Shown here: positions 1 through 9,307 of the stretch, piece by piece
Layout: each line of letters begins with the position of its first letter
How positions within the stretch are numbered: the stretch's first letter is position 1
Source of the DNA: Clostridiales bacterium
GTDB taxonomy: Bacteria; Bacillota; Clostridia; Oscillospirales; Acutalibacteraceae
NCBI GenBank assembly: GCA_019415945.1
Contig: DXYF01000018.1
Location: 1 to 64,000 of the forward strand
DNA: 64,000 nucleotides
Direction of reading: 5' to 3'
Made by a program: the position numbers and the translations under genes
The notes under the pieces: model-generated
What the model saw: the letters and a program-made list of their open reading frames with translations, nothing else
Told to the model about the DNA's origin: nothing
The model's database searches: none

Positions 1-59
1 AATATTAAAAATACAGCAAGTTGGTTAACTACCACTTGACTTTTTATAGGAGATACAAA

Positions 60-1226
60 ATGACTTTTATGGCAAATAAGATCCGCATTGCGAAATCAGC
101 GATTGCATTTATTATTGCAGCGGCGGTTATTGTTGCTTCTGTAATTACCGTTGCGGCGGCAGTGCAGACAGGTATCGGTACCGAAGGTGCAGAAAACGGC
201 AAAGCGGTAAGAAGTAAGGTTGAGTACGAGCTTTCAAACGGCAACCTTGTTGTGTGTGAAAACAACAATTTCAGTCTTGATGTTGAGATTATTGACGCAA
301 ATGAGGTTAAGGTAAAGACCGAAAACGGTACAGTGACGGTTCAGCTTGCAAAGGGTACTGTTTCGGACGCTCTTCAAAAGTCAGGTATAGTGCTTGCAGA
401 TGACGAGATTTGCGTACCGTCCCTTGAAACACAGATTACAGCGGATACGGAAATCAACATTTACAAGACAAAAGCTGTTAAAGTAACAGCGGACGGAACA
501 ACAAAAAACACAAGGCTTGCACTTGTAAGCGTTTATGATGCTCTTAATATTGCGGGATATGAAATTGACGAAAACGATATTTTAAGCGTATCGGGCAAAG
601 AAAGTGTTGATAACATTACCGAGGTAACTGTAAAAAGGGTTGTGTACAAAACAGAGTCTGTTACGGAAAAAATATCCTTTGATACCGTAAAACAGAATTC
701 GGACGATGTTGCTCTCGGTGAAACCAAAGTGAAAACCGAGGGTAAGGCAGGAGAAAAAATTGTTACCCGTGAGGTTAAATATGTTGACGGCAAAGCGGTA
801 TCAAAAGAAGTAGTTGATGAAAAAGCCGTAAAACAGCCTGTTGACAAGGTTGTCCTTGTCGGAACAAAGGGAGCGGCTTCAAGCGGAGGTGCAGGAACCT
901 TTACAGATGCAAACGGTGCAACCGTTGCTTTCAGTCGGGTGCTTACAGGTTCGGGTACAGCGTACACCGCACCGGCAGGTGCATCAACAGCAACAGGAGT
1001 TCCTGCTTATCACGGCGGCGTTGCTGTTAATCCAAATATCATTCCGTACGGTTCTAAGCTTTACATTGTTTCAACAGACGGAAGCTTCGTTTACGGTTAT
1101 GCAACTGCCGTTGATACAGGCGGTGCACTTATGGACGGTTCCGCAATAGTTGACTGCTTTTACAACACATATTCCGAGTGCGTAAACTTCGGCAGACGAG
1201 ATGTAAATGTTTATGTTCTGGCATAA
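60..1226 (+). CDS. Secreted G5/3D-domain cell-wall protein (YabE-like)
   Basis: Predicted secreted or membrane-anchored cell-wall protein of 388 residues. A hydrophobic signal/anchor helix spans about residues 9-36. Two DUF348-like modules follow (about 85-135 and 137-185), then a G5 domain (about 190-268) and a C-terminal 3D domain (about 295-388). The 3D domain carries acidic residues at D352 (VDTGG), D359 and D365. In this family the 3D domain has the double-psi barrel of lytic transglycosylases, so peptidoglycan cleavage or remodelling is likely but not proven. I chose ATG 60 because AGGAGA at 48-53 sits 6 bases upstream; an in-frame TTG at 21 has no ribosome binding site. The gene is monocistronic and followed by a strong hairpin terminator. 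Nothing looks truncated. Confidence 0.85.
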   Translation: MTFMANKIRIAKSAIAFIIAAAVIVASVITVAAAVQTGIGTEGAENGKAVRSKVEYELSNGNLVVCENNNFSLDVEIIDANEVKVKTENGTVTVQLAKGTVSDALQKSGIVLADDEICVPSLETQITADTEINIYKTKAVKVTADGTTKNTRLALVSVYDALNIAGYEIDENDILSVSGKESVDNITEVTVKRVVYKTESVTEKISFDTVKQNSDDVALGETKVKTEGKAGEKIVTREVKYVDGKAVSKEVVDEKAVKQPVDKVVLVGTKGAASSGGAGTFTDANGATVAFSRVLTGSGTAYTAPAGASTATGVPAYHGGVAVNPNIIPYGSKLYIVSTDGSFVYGYATAVDTGGALMDGSAIVDCFYNTYSECVNFGRRDVNVYVLA

Positions 1227-1251
1227 ATTTACGGATTATTAAAATAAAGTG

Positions 1252-1277
1252 CGGACGGGTAACCGTCCGTTTTATTT
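1252..1277 (+). terminator. Terminator after the 3D-domain gene
   Basis: CGGACGG (1252-1258), loop GTAA, CCGTCCG (1263-1269), then a TTTTATTTT tract. A classic intrinsic terminator. Confidence 0.85.
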
Positions 1278-1288
1278 TGCCTAAAATA

Positions 1289-1317
1289 TTGATTTATGAA
1301 TAATTATGCTGTATAAT
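1289..1317 (+). promoter_or_regulatory. Promoter of the lipoprotein gene
   Basis: TTGATT (1289-1294), 17-base spacer, TATAAT (1312-1317), directly behind the preceding terminator. Confidence 0.6.
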
Positions 1318-1368
1318 TAGAAAGTCTTGAGGAAAGTTAAAAAAATTACCCTTGAAAGGATTATTTTT

Positions 1369-1941
1369 ATGAAGAGATTTATATCTGCAATTTTATGCGT
1401 ATTAATGATAGCGGCGGTGTCAGCCGGATGCGGTTATAAGGACGCACTTTCAAAGAACAATACATCGGCAACACAGTCAACCGAAGCGGCACAGGAAGCT
1501 ACGCCCGATGAGCCGAAAGCGGAGGATTTTGACGATAATCTGAACGGCTTGTGCGATTATTTCGGACAGCTCGGTTATGTTACGCTTAAGGACGACAAAA
1601 TTGACGAAAGCCTTGTTGTCAAAATGGACGCTTCTCTTATAGGTGCTAAAGAGGGTAAGAAGTTTAATGCAAAGTACGGAAGCCAGTCCGTTACTATTGA
1701 GCTGTATGAGTATGATTTAAATAATCTAAATGACACTGCAAAATCAGTTATTGATTCCGTAAAGCAGACAGGTAAGTTTACAATTCTTGATTTGCCTGAG
1801 GTAGAGGCATATCTTTCTGACAGCGGAAAATATATGCTGATTTACTCAGACGAAAGCATCGACGATGAAAATCCCGATAAGGAGTCTGACAGCTATAAGC
1901 ATCGCCAAGAGGTTATCGAGCATTTTAAGGCTTTTAACTAA
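1369..1941 (+). CDS. Small lipoprotein of unknown function
   Basis: A 190-residue predicted lipoprotein. The start ATG 1369 is preceded by GAAAGGA (1354-1360) at 8 bases; an in-frame TTG at 1327 is unsupported. The N terminus has two positive residues, a hydrophobic core and the lipobox VSAGC, so a diacylglycerol-modified cysteine near residue 22 is expected. A Ser/Thr/Glu-rich linker (about 27-50) leads to a mixed alpha/beta domain of about 135 residues whose family I do not recognise. Its own promoter and terminator bracket it as a single-gene unit. Function unknown. Confidence 0.75.
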   Translation: MKRFISAILCVLMIAAVSAGCGYKDALSKNNTSATQSTEAAQEATPDEPKAEDFDDNLNGLCDYFGQLGYVTLKDDKIDESLVVKMDASLIGAKEGKKFNAKYGSQSVTIELYEYDLNNLNDTAKSVIDSVKQTGKFTILDLPEVEAYLSDSGKYMLIYSDESIDDENPDKESDSYKHRQEVIEHFKAFN

Positions 1942-1969
1942 AGCGTGGAATTAACATAGATTAATAAAG

Positions 1970-2010
1970 GTCGGAGCGTAGTTTTTACCGTGCTTCGGCT
2001 TTTTGTTTTT
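1970..2010 (+). terminator. Terminator after the lipoprotein gene
   Basis: GTCGGAGCG and CGTGCTTCGGC form a stem with some G-U pairs around a T-rich loop, followed by TTTTTGTTTTT. Confidence 0.65.
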
Positions 2011-2095
2011 GCGGTTTGTTAATCGTCAAGGCAATGCACAGCTGTAAATCCGAACTTTTGATAAAAAATTAAATGTTCTATAGGGAGGTAAAACC

Positions 2096-2284
2096 GTGGA
2101 GCGTATAGAGCTTTTTGAAAAAATGCTTAAAGACATTCAAAGTAATTATGAGCAGGAAAAAATTTTAATGGATGAGTTAAAAGCACAGGGTAAGGACAAA
2201 ACGGCAACATACAGACAGTATATGGGAAATCGGCTCATGTACGGCAGGATTATTTCTCTTTATAAACAGTACGGATTGCTTTGA
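2096..2284 (+). CDS. 62-residue protein of unknown function
   Basis: A short charged protein of 62 residues, predicted mostly helical (Glu, Lys and Met rich, no signal peptide or membrane segment). The GTG start is supported by a near-perfect AGGGAGGT at 2082-2089, 6 bases upstream, which is the main reason to believe it is translated. It ends about 65 bases before the rpsL promoter, so it is probably not part of the str operon. I recognise no family and no catalytic or metal-binding motif. Confidence 0.55.
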   Translation: MERIELFEKMLKDIQSNYEQEKILMDELKAQGKDKTATYRQYMGNRLMYGRIISLYKQYGLL

Positions 2285-2349
2285 TTATAAAGAGATTGTA
2301 AATTATTGAATATATGAAGTAAAACAGTAATTATTCTAAGAAAAAAGTG

Positions 2350-2379
2350 TTGACAAATACCTGTTCGGTGGTTTATAAT
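2350..2379 (+). promoter_or_regulatory. Promoter of the str operon (rpsL)
   Basis: Perfect consensus TTGACA (2350-2355) and TATAAT (2374-2379) with an 18-base spacer. It predicts a leader of about 115 nucleotides before rpsL. Confidence 0.85.
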
Positions 2380-2400
2380 GTTAAATCGTGGGGCACTCTG

Positions 2401-2466
2401 TAACTGCGTCCTTTTTAGGCAGTTATGATGTGCTTTGCAAGGCTTTGCAACAGCAAAGCAGTTTTT
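2401..2466 (+). promoter_or_regulatory. rpsL leader with attenuator-like hairpins
   Basis: Two hairpins lie in the predicted leader: TAACTGC (2401-2407) with GCAGTTA (2419-2425), and TGCTTTGC (2431-2438) with GCAAAGCA (2453-2460). The second is followed by GTTTTTC, like a weak intrinsic terminator. A second GCTTTGC at 2442-2448 could compete for the same GCAAAGC arm, allowing alternative folds. Attenuation or a ribosomal-protein binding site is inferred. Confidence 0.45.
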
Positions 2467-2500
2467 CAATTCTTAAATACTTTTTGAAAGGAGGACAAAT

Positions 2501-2920
2501 ATGCCTACATTTAACCAGTTGGTACGCAAGGGCAGAGAGGTTTCTGAAAAGAAAGCAAAGGCACCTGCACTTTTAAAGGGCTGGAACTCAAAGAAGCGTG
2601 TTGCTATTGACCAGAACTCACCGCAGAAGAGAGGTGTTTGTACTGCTGTAAAGACCGCTACACCTAAAAAGCCTAACTCAGCACTCAGAAAAATTGCCAG
2701 AGTAAGACTTTCTAACGGTATTGAAGTCAGTTCCTATATCCCCGGCGTAGGTCACAACCTTCAGGAGCACTCAGTTGTTCTTATCCGTGGTGGCCGTGTT
2801 AAGGACTTGCCTGGTGTTCGTTATCACATTGTTCGTGGTACACTCGACGCTCAGGGTGTTGCAGGACGTATGCAGAGCCGTTCAAAGTACGGTGCTAAGC
2901 GTCCAAAGAAAGGTAAATAA
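2501..2920 (+). CDS. rpsL: 30S ribosomal protein S12
   Basis: Small-subunit protein at the decoding centre, 139 residues, the usual Firmicutes length. Family motifs PKKPNSALRK and GRVKDLPGVRYH are intact, and the two lysines whose substitution typically gives streptomycin resistance are lysine here, so wild-type sensitivity at this target is expected. A strong AAAGGAGG precedes the ATG. It is the first gene of the str operon, with a 158-base gap to rpsG. Confidence 0.98.
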   Translation: MPTFNQLVRKGREVSEKKAKAPALLKGWNSKKRVAIDQNSPQKRGVCTAVKTATPKKPNSALRKIARVRLSNGIEVSSYIPGVGHNLQEHSVVLIRGGRVKDLPGVRYHIVRGTLDAQGVAGRMQSRSKYGAKRPKKGK

Positions 2921-3078
2921 TTAGGAATTGACAAAACTCTCTTGACTTAAGATTTTAAGTTCTGCTATGCGGCAGGAATTTTACTATATATTATCGGTAG
3001 AAGTTCTTGTTGGCATACGGGAGTTTGTCGCTTTCGAGTACCTATGATATCTCAATTATTGTGAAGGAGGGAAGCAAA

Positions 3079-3549
3079 GTGCCAAGAAGAGGTTCTATTG
3101 CGAAGCGTGATGTATTACCAGATCCGCTTTATAATTCAAAACTTGTAACTCGTCTTATCAACAACATTATGTACGACGGTAAAAAGGGCGTTGCTCAGAA
3201 GATTGTTTACGGTGCATTTGATATTATTGCTGAAAAGACAGGTAATAACCCGCTTGAGGTTTTTGAACAGGCTATGGAAAATGTTATGCCCGTTCTCGAG
3301 GTAAAGGCTCGCCGTGTCGGCGGTGCAACTTACCAGGTTCCTATGGAGGTTCGTCCTGAAAGACGCCAGGCACTCGGTCTTCGTTGGATTTCAACATATT
3401 CAAGAGCCCGCAGTGAAAAGACAATGAAGGAAAGACTTGCAGGAGAAATTCTCGACGCCACAAACAGCATGGGCGGTGCATTCAAAAAGCGTGAGGATAC
3501 TCATAAGATGGCTGAAGCTAACAAGGCTTTCGCTCATTACAGATGGTAA
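3079..3549 (+). CDS. rpsG: 30S ribosomal protein S7
   Basis: Primary 16S rRNA-binding protein that organises the small-subunit head; 156 residues, the canonical length. The GTG at 3079 is set by AAGGAGGG (3064-3071), and the protein then begins with the expected PRRG sequence; an upstream in-frame TTG at 3007 is not supported. In E. coli S7 represses its own operon by binding the rpsL-rpsG gap; the 158-base gap here could hold a similar site, but I see no clear match. Confidence 0.97.
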   Translation: MPRRGSIAKRDVLPDPLYNSKLVTRLINNIMYDGKKGVAQKIVYGAFDIIAEKTGNNPLEVFEQAMENVMPVLEVKARRVGGATYQVPMEVRPERRQALGLRWISTYSRARSEKTMKERLAGEILDATNSMGGAFKKREDTHKMAEANKAFAHYRW

Positions 3550-3585
3550 TTTAATTTACCCGTGTAATTTTAATAGGAGGATTTT

Positions 3586-5685
3586 ATGCCAAGACAGGTT
3601 TCACTTGAACAGACAAGAAATATCGGTATTATGGCTCATATCGATGCCGGTAAGACAACTACAACAGAGCGTATCCTGTATTATACCGGCGTAAACCATA
3701 AGATTGGTGAAACACACGATGGTGCTTCTACAATGGACTGGATGGTTCAGGAGAAGGAGCGTGGTATCACAATCACTTCGGCTGCTACAACAGCTTTCTG
3801 GAAAGGAAGCAAACAGCAGTACAAGCCTCACAGAATCAACATCATTGATACCCCCGGTCACGTTGACTTTACTGTTGAAGTTGAGCGTTCACTTCGTGTG
3901 CTTGACGGATCTGTAACAGTTCTTTGTGCAAAGGGCGGCGTTGAGCCTCAGTCTGAAACAGTATGGCGTCAGGCTGACAACTACGGCGTTCCGAGAATGG
4001 TTTATGTTAATAAAATGGACATCATGGGTGCAAACTTCTACCATGTTGTTCAGATGATGAAGGACAGACTTAAATGTAATGCTGTTCCGATTCAGCTTCC
4101 TATCGGTGCTGAAAGTGATTTCAGTGGTATTATCGACCTCGTAACAATGAAGGCTGAAATCTATCACAATGAGGACGGCACAGATTACAGCGAGGAAGAG
4201 ATTCCGGAGGATATGCAGGATTTAGCCAACGAGTACCATGAGAAGCTCATTGAGTCGGTTGCAGAACTTGATGAGGACCTTATGGAAAAGTACTTCGGTG
4301 GCGAAGAAATTTCTGTAGATGAGATTAAGGCTGTTATCAGAAAAGCTACAATCGACAACAATATGATTCCCGTAACATGCGGTTCATCATACCGTAACAA
4401 GGGCGTTCAGATGCTTCTTGACGCAATCGTTGATTATATGCCCGCACCTACAGATGTACCTGCTATTAAGGGTGTTGACCCCGAAACAGGCGACGAGGTT
4501 GAAAGACATTCTTCCGATACAGAGCCTTTTGCAGCTCTTGCGTTTAAGATTGCTACAGACCCGTTCGTAGGTAAGCTCTGCTTCTTCCGTGTATATTCAG
4601 GTACTGTTTCAACAGGTACTACTGTTTATAACTCGGTTAAGGACAACAACGAGCGTATGGGAAGAATTCTTCAGATGCACGCTAACGACAGAAAAGATAT
4701 TGACTGCTGCTATGCAGGTGATATTGCTGCTGCCGTTGGTCTTAAGAATACAACTACAGGTGACACACTCTGTGACGAGAAACACCCTGTAATTCTTGAA
4801 TCAATGGAATTCCCGGAGCCGGTTATCCGTGTTGCTATCGAGCCAAAGACCAAAGCAGGTCAGGAAAAGATGGGTATTGCTCTTGCAAAGCTTGCTGAAG
4901 AGGATCCGACATTCAGAGCTTATACAGACGAGGAAACAGGACAGACAATTATCGCAGGTATGGGTGAGCTTCACCTTGAGATTATTGTTGACCGTCTTCT
5001 CCGTGAGTTTAAGGTAGAAGCAAATATCGGTGCTCCGCAGGTTGCTTACAAGGAAACAATCCGCAAGGAAGCTTCCGTTGATGAGAAGTATGCTCGTCAG
5101 TCCGGCGGTAAGGGTCAGTACGGTCATGTTAAGATCAATGTATATCCCAACAAGGACAAGGGCTACGAATTTGTTAACAACATTGTCGGCGGTGCTATTC
5201 CTAAGGAATACATTCCTGCTGTTGACCAGGGTATCCAGGGTGCAATGCTTTCGGGTGTTGTAGCAGGCTACAATGTAGTTGATGTTAAAGTTGAGCTTTA
5301 TGACGGTTCATATCACGAGGTTGACTCCTCTGAAATGGCATTTAAGATTGCCGGTTCTATGGCATTCAAGAGTGCTATGAAAAAGGCTGATCCGGTGCTT
5401 CTTGAGCCTATCATGAAGGTTACTGTTATCACTCCTGAGGAGTATCTCGGTGATGTTATCGGCGACCTTAACTCACGCCGCGGTATGATTCAGAGCATGG
5501 AAGCTGATAATGGTGCTCAGCGTGTTATCGCTCATGTTCCGCTTTCGGAAATGTTCGGTTATGCTACTGATATGCGTTCTAAGACACAGGGACGCGGTCA
5601 GTATGTTATGGAGCCTGACACATATGCAGAGGTTCCGAAGAATATTGCTGAGAAAATCATGAACGAGAGAGCAAAGAAGGACTGA
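3586..5685 (+). CDS. fusA: Translation elongation factor G
   Basis: Ribosomal translocase GTPase, 699 residues, standard full length. Visible motifs: P-loop AHIDAGKTTTTER near residue 20, G3 DTPGHVDFT, G4 NKMD, then domains II-V with the conserved GGKGQYGHV region. AATAGGAGGA precedes the ATG. It sits 36 bases after rpsG in the usual str order. No duplication or truncation; the C terminus ends in a normal Lys-rich tail. Confidence 0.98.
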   Translation: MPRQVSLEQTRNIGIMAHIDAGKTTTTERILYYTGVNHKIGETHDGASTMDWMVQEKERGITITSAATTAFWKGSKQQYKPHRINIIDTPGHVDFTVEVERSLRVLDGSVTVLCAKGGVEPQSETVWRQADNYGVPRMVYVNKMDIMGANFYHVVQMMKDRLKCNAVPIQLPIGAESDFSGIIDLVTMKAEIYHNEDGTDYSEEEIPEDMQDLANEYHEKLIESVAELDEDLMEKYFGGEEISVDEIKAVIRKATIDNNMIPVTCGSSYRNKGVQMLLDAIVDYMPAPTDVPAIKGVDPETGDEVERHSSDTEPFAALAFKIATDPFVGKLCFFRVYSGTVSTGTTVYNSVKDNNERMGRILQMHANDRKDIDCCYAGDIAAAVGLKNTTTGDTLCDEKHPVILESMEFPEPVIRVAIEPKTKAGQEKMGIALAKLAEEDPTFRAYTDEETGQTIIAGMGELHLEIIVDRLLREFKVEANIGAPQVAYKETIRKEASVDEKYARQSGGKGQYGHVKINVYPNKDKGYEFVNNIVGGAIPKEYIPAVDQGIQGAMLSGVVAGYNVVDVKVELYDGSYHEVDSSEMAFKIAGSMAFKSAMKKADPVLLEPIMKVTVITPEEYLGDVIGDLNSRRGMIQSMEADNGAQRVIAHVPLSEMFGYATDMRSKTQGRGQYVMEPDTYAEVPKNIAEKIMNERAKKD

Positions 5686-5720
5686 TTTTCCGCTTTCTTA
5701 GCTTAAATTTTAAAAATCTA

Positions 5721-5749
5721 TTGATTTTTTCATAAAATATTGATACAAT
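5721..5749 (+). promoter_or_regulatory. Internal promoter before tuf
   Basis: TTGATT (5721-5726), 17-base spacer, TACAAT (5744-5749) in the 116-base fusA-tuf gap. It would let EF-Tu be made in excess over the rest of the operon. Confidence 0.55.
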
Positions 5750-5801
5750 ATCAATAAATCTATTGTAAATTCTTTTTACAACAATAAGGAGGAAATTTCC
5801 A

Positions 5802-7004
5802 ATGGCAAGAGAAAAATTTGAAAGAAATAAACCACATGTTAACATTGGTACAATCGGCCACGTTGACCATGGTAAAACAACACTTACTGCTGCTATCACA
5901 AAGGTTCTCAACCTTGAGGGTGACGCTGATTTCGTTGATTACGCTAACATCGATAAGGCTCCTGAAGAGAGAGAGCGTGGTATCACAATTAACACTGCAC
6001 ACGTAGAGTACGAGACAGCTAACCGTCACTATGCACACGTTGACTGCCCCGGACACGCTGACTACGTTAAGAACATGATCACAGGTGCTGCTCAGATGGA
6101 CGGTGCTATCCTCGTTGTTTCTGCTGCTGACGGTCCTATGCCTCAGACAAGAGAGCACATCCTTCTTTCCCGTCAGGTAGGCGTTCCTTACATCGTTGTA
6201 TTCATGAACAAGACTGACCAGGTTGACGATCCTGAGCTTCTTGAGCTCGTTGAAATGGAAATTCGTGACCTCCTTAACGAGTACGAGTTCCCGGGCGACG
6301 ACACACCTATCATCAAGGGCTCAGCTTATCTTGCTCTTACAAGCGATTCTAAGGATCCTAAGGCTCCTGAGTATGCTTGCATCCACGAGCTTATGGCTGC
6401 TGTTGACGAGTTCATTCCTACTCCTGACCGTAAGGCTGACCAGCCGTTCCTTATGCCTGTTGAGGACGTATTCACAATCACAGGTCGTGGTACAGTTGCT
6501 ACAGGTAGAGTTGAAAGAGGTCAGGTAAGAACTTCTGAGGAAGTTGAAATCGTTGGTCTTACAGACGAAAAGAGAAAAGTTGTTGTTACAGGTCTTGAGA
6601 TGTTCAGAAAGACTCTTGACTATGCAGAGGCAGGCGACAACGTAGGTGTACTTCTCCGTGGTGTTCAGAGAACTGAAATCCAGAGAGGTCAGGTACTTGC
6701 TAAGCCCGGTACAATTCACCCCCACACAAAGTTCCGTGGTCAGGTTTACGTTCTTACTAAGGACGAGGGCGGCCGTCACACACCTTTCTTCAACAACTAT
6801 CGTCCGCAGTTCTATTTCAGAACAACTGACGTTACAGGTACAATCTCTCTTCCCGAGGGCGTAGAGATGTGCATGCCTGGCGATAACGTAGAAATGGATG
6901 TTGAGCTTATCACTCCTATCGCTATCGAAGTTGGTCTCCGTTTCGCTATCCGTGAAGGCGGTAGAACAGTTGGTTCAGGTGCAGTTATCGCTATTAACGA
7001 ATAA
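5802..7004 (+). CDS. tuf: Translation elongation factor Tu
   Basis: Delivers aminoacyl-tRNA to the ribosome; 400 residues. Motifs: P-loop GHVDHGKTTLTAA, DCPGHADYVKNMITGAAQMD, NKTDQVDD (Thr in place of the common Cys of NKCD) and the conserved C-terminal domain. AAGGAGG lies 11 bases before the ATG. Codon use is strongly biased, as expected for a very highly expressed gene. Probably transcribed both from the str promoter and its own; a strong terminator follows. Confidence 0.98.
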   Translation: MAREKFERNKPHVNIGTIGHVDHGKTTLTAAITKVLNLEGDADFVDYANIDKAPEERERGITINTAHVEYETANRHYAHVDCPGHADYVKNMITGAAQMDGAILVVSAADGPMPQTREHILLSRQVGVPYIVVFMNKTDQVDDPELLELVEMEIRDLLNEYEFPGDDTPIIKGSAYLALTSDSKDPKAPEYACIHELMAAVDEFIPTPDRKADQPFLMPVEDVFTITGRGTVATGRVERGQVRTSEEVEIVGLTDEKRKVVVTGLEMFRKTLDYAEAGDNVGVLLRGVQRTEIQRGQVLAKPGTIHPHTKFRGQVYVLTKDEGGRHTPFFNNYRPQFYFRTTDVTGTISLPEGVEMCMPGDNVEMDVELITPIAIEVGLRFAIREGGRTVGSGAVIAINE

Positions 7005-7040
7005 TTGCTGTTATTCTGAATATGTTATTTTAGCTTATTA

Positions 7041-7071
7041 GGCTGCTTTGCTTTGGCAAAGCAGCCTTTTT
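7041..7071 (+). terminator. Terminator of the str operon
   Basis: GGCTGCTTTGC (7041-7051), loop TTTG, GCAAAGCAGCC (7056-7066), then TTTTT. A perfect 11-bp stem. Confidence 0.92.
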
Positions 7072-7323
7072 GCATGCCGTCTGTCCGTCAATTTTGAGAG
7101 TGAATTAAATGGAAACGCAGGATTACGGGTTAACAGCAAGGTAAAACAAAAATAATTAAACTGATTAAGCGACAGAAAATATGCCGGTGATTGTATTTTA
7201 AAGCCGATACTATTTGAGTTGGATTAACTGTAGTACTTAGTTTTTATAATCGCAATGTTTTCTAATTTTATAACACACCTGTTGTAATACTGAAAATACT
7301 GTATATATTAAGAAAAATATCTA
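7072..7323 (+). other. Gene-free spacer between tuf and htpG
   Basis: About 250 AT-rich bases between the tuf terminator and the htpG promoter. I see no supported coding sequence, hairpin array or repeat. No CIRCE-type inverted repeat was recognised near htpG. Confidence 0.5.
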
Positions 7324-7352
7324 TTGAAAGAATATATGAATTGGGATATAAT
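7324..7352 (+). promoter_or_regulatory. Promoter of htpG
   Basis: TTGAAA (7324-7329), 17-base spacer, TATAAT (7347-7352). This is an ordinary housekeeping-sigma promoter with no obvious heat-shock operator beside it. Confidence 0.7.
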
Positions 7353-7408
7353 TATATTTTAAGGGCATGATATTTTGTTCCCAACTTGATTGAAAAGGAA
7401 GTAGTTTT

Positions 7409-9289
7409 ATGGCTAAGAAACAATTTAAGTCAGAGTCAAAAAGACTTCTTGACCTGATGATTAATTCTATTTATACCCACAAGGAGATTTTTCTGCGTGA
7501 GCTTATTTCAAATGCAAGCGACGCAATAGACAAGCTCTGCTTTATCTCTCTTACGGACGACAAAGTGGGAATGGACAGAAGCGACTTCAAAATCACCATT
7601 CACGCCGATAAGGAAAACCGTATTCTGAAAATTTGCGACAACGGAATCGGTATGGATAAGGATGACCTTGAAAACAATCTGGGTACTATCGCCTCGTCGG
7701 GTTCCTATAAATTCAAACAGGATATGGAAAAAGGTCAGGACGATATTGATATTATCGGTCAGTTCGGTGTAGGTTTTTATTCCGCATTTATGGTTGCAAA
7801 GAAAATCACTGTCAATACCAAAAAATACGGCTCTGAAACAGGCTATTGCTGGCAGTCAAGCGGTGCTGACGGTTATACAATAAAGGATATTGAAAAAGAC
7901 TCGTTTGGCACGGAAATTATTCTTGAAATCAAGGATAATACGGAGGACGAAAATTACGATGAATTCCTTGAACAGTACAGGATTCAGGGACTTGTTAAGA
8001 AGTATTCCGATTATATTCGCTATCCGATTATTATGGATATGAAAAAAAGCAGAGTTAAAGAGGAAACCAAGGACAGCGAAAATCCCGAATATGAGGAATA
8101 CACCGAGAATGAAACACTCAACAGCATGATTCCCATTTGGCAGCGTTCCAAAAAGGAAGTCAAGCAGGAGGAGTACGACAAGTTCTACAGCGAAAAGTTT
8201 ATGACAATGGATAGACCGCTTAAAACTATCGTGACCTCTGTTGAGGGTGTAGTTACATACAAGGCGTTGCTTTTTATCCCCTCTGCCGCTCCGTATGACT
8301 ACTACACTAAGGAGTACAAAAAGGGACTCCAGCTCTATTCAAGCGGCGTGCTCATTATGGAATGCTGTGAGGAGCTTTTGCCTGAACATTTACGCTTTGT
8401 AAGAGGTATTGTAGACAGTGCCGATCTATCTCTGAATATTTCAAGAGAAATGCTGCAGCATGACCGCCATTTACTGACTATTGCTCAGAATATTGAAAAG
8501 AAAATTAAAAACGAGCTTTCATCAATGCTTGCAAATGAGCGTGAAAATTACGAGAAATTCTTTACTGCATTCGGCAGACAGCTCAAATACGGCGTTGTTT
8601 CTGACTACGGAATGCATAAAGCAGAGCTTCAGGATTTACTGATGTTCTATTCATCAACAGAAAAAAAGCTTGTAACTCTTTCTGAATATGTTGACAGAAT
8701 GAAAGAGGATCAAAAATTCATCTATTTTGCAACAGGCGAAAGTGCCGCCGCAATAGATACTCTCCCGCAGACCGAACTTCTGCGTTCCAAGGGCTTTGAA
8801 ATTCTTTATTGTACTGAGGAGATTGACGAGTTTACTCTTCAAACACTTATGCAGTACAAAGAAAAGAAATTCTGTTCAGCTACAAACGATGACCTCGGAA
8901 TTGACAACGAGGAAAACACGGACACGGAAAAGGACAGCAGCGCGTTGCTGACTTTTGTAAAGGAAACACTGGGCGACAAGGTAAGCGAGGTTACTGCTTC
9001 TAAAAAGCTGGTTTCTCACCCTGTTTGCCTTACCGCTAAGGGCGGAATATCTTTTGAGATGGAAAAGTATTTCAGCACAGTTCAGCCGGATTCGGGTATG
9101 AAAGCACAGAGGGTGCTTGAGCTTAATCTTTCTCACAATGCCGTAAAGAAGATGGAGGAGCTTGTTCAGACCGATATTGAAAAAGCAAAGAAGTATGCTG
9201 AAATTCTTTACTGTCAGGCAGTTTTGATAGCAGGACTTCCGCTTGAAAATCCGTCCGAATACGCAGACCTTGTTTGCTCAATTATGTAA
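7409..9289 (+). CDS. htpG: Molecular chaperone HtpG (Hsp90)
   Basis: Cytosolic ATP-dependent Hsp90 chaperone, 626 residues, normal bacterial length. The N-terminal GHKL ATPase shows LISNASDAIDKL, the DNGIGM motif and the glycine-rich lid GQFGVGFYSAF. The middle domain has the conserved arginine region around LNISREMLQ, and the C-terminal dimerisation domain is present. AAAAGGAAG precedes the ATG. It is monocistronic, with its own promoter and terminator, and lies unusually between the str operon and rpoBC. Confidence 0.96.
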   Translation: MAKKQFKSESKRLLDLMINSIYTHKEIFLRELISNASDAIDKLCFISLTDDKVGMDRSDFKITIHADKENRILKICDNGIGMDKDDLENNLGTIASSGSYKFKQDMEKGQDDIDIIGQFGVGFYSAFMVAKKITVNTKKYGSETGYCWQSSGADGYTIKDIEKDSFGTEIILEIKDNTEDENYDEFLEQYRIQGLVKKYSDYIRYPIIMDMKKSRVKEETKDSENPEYEEYTENETLNSMIPIWQRSKKEVKQEEYDKFYSEKFMTMDRPLKTIVTSVEGVVTYKALLFIPSAAPYDYYTKEYKKGLQLYSSGVLIMECCEELLPEHLRFVRGIVDSADLSLNISREMLQHDRHLLTIAQNIEKKIKNELSSMLANERENYEKFFTAFGRQLKYGVVSDYGMHKAELQDLLMFYSSTEKKLVTLSEYVDRMKEDQKFIYFATGESAAAIDTLPQTELLRSKGFEILYCTEEIDEFTLQTLMQYKEKKFCSATNDDLGIDNEENTDTEKDSSALLTFVKETLGDKVSEVTASKKLVSHPVCLTAKGGISFEMEKYFSTVQPDSGMKAQRVLELNLSHNAVKKMEELVQTDIEKAKKYAEILYCQAVLIAGLPLENPSEYADLVCSIM

Positions 9290-9307
9290 TATCGCAAATA
9301 CAAAAAC

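Noticed and set aside
2926..2970. TTGACA and TTGACT boxes in the rpsL-rpsG gap as a promoter for rpsG
   Set aside because: No acceptable -10 at 16-18 bases from either box.
7005..7408. HrcA/CIRCE-type heat-shock operator before htpG
   Set aside because: No TTAGCACTC-N9-GAGTGCTAA-like repeat is present.
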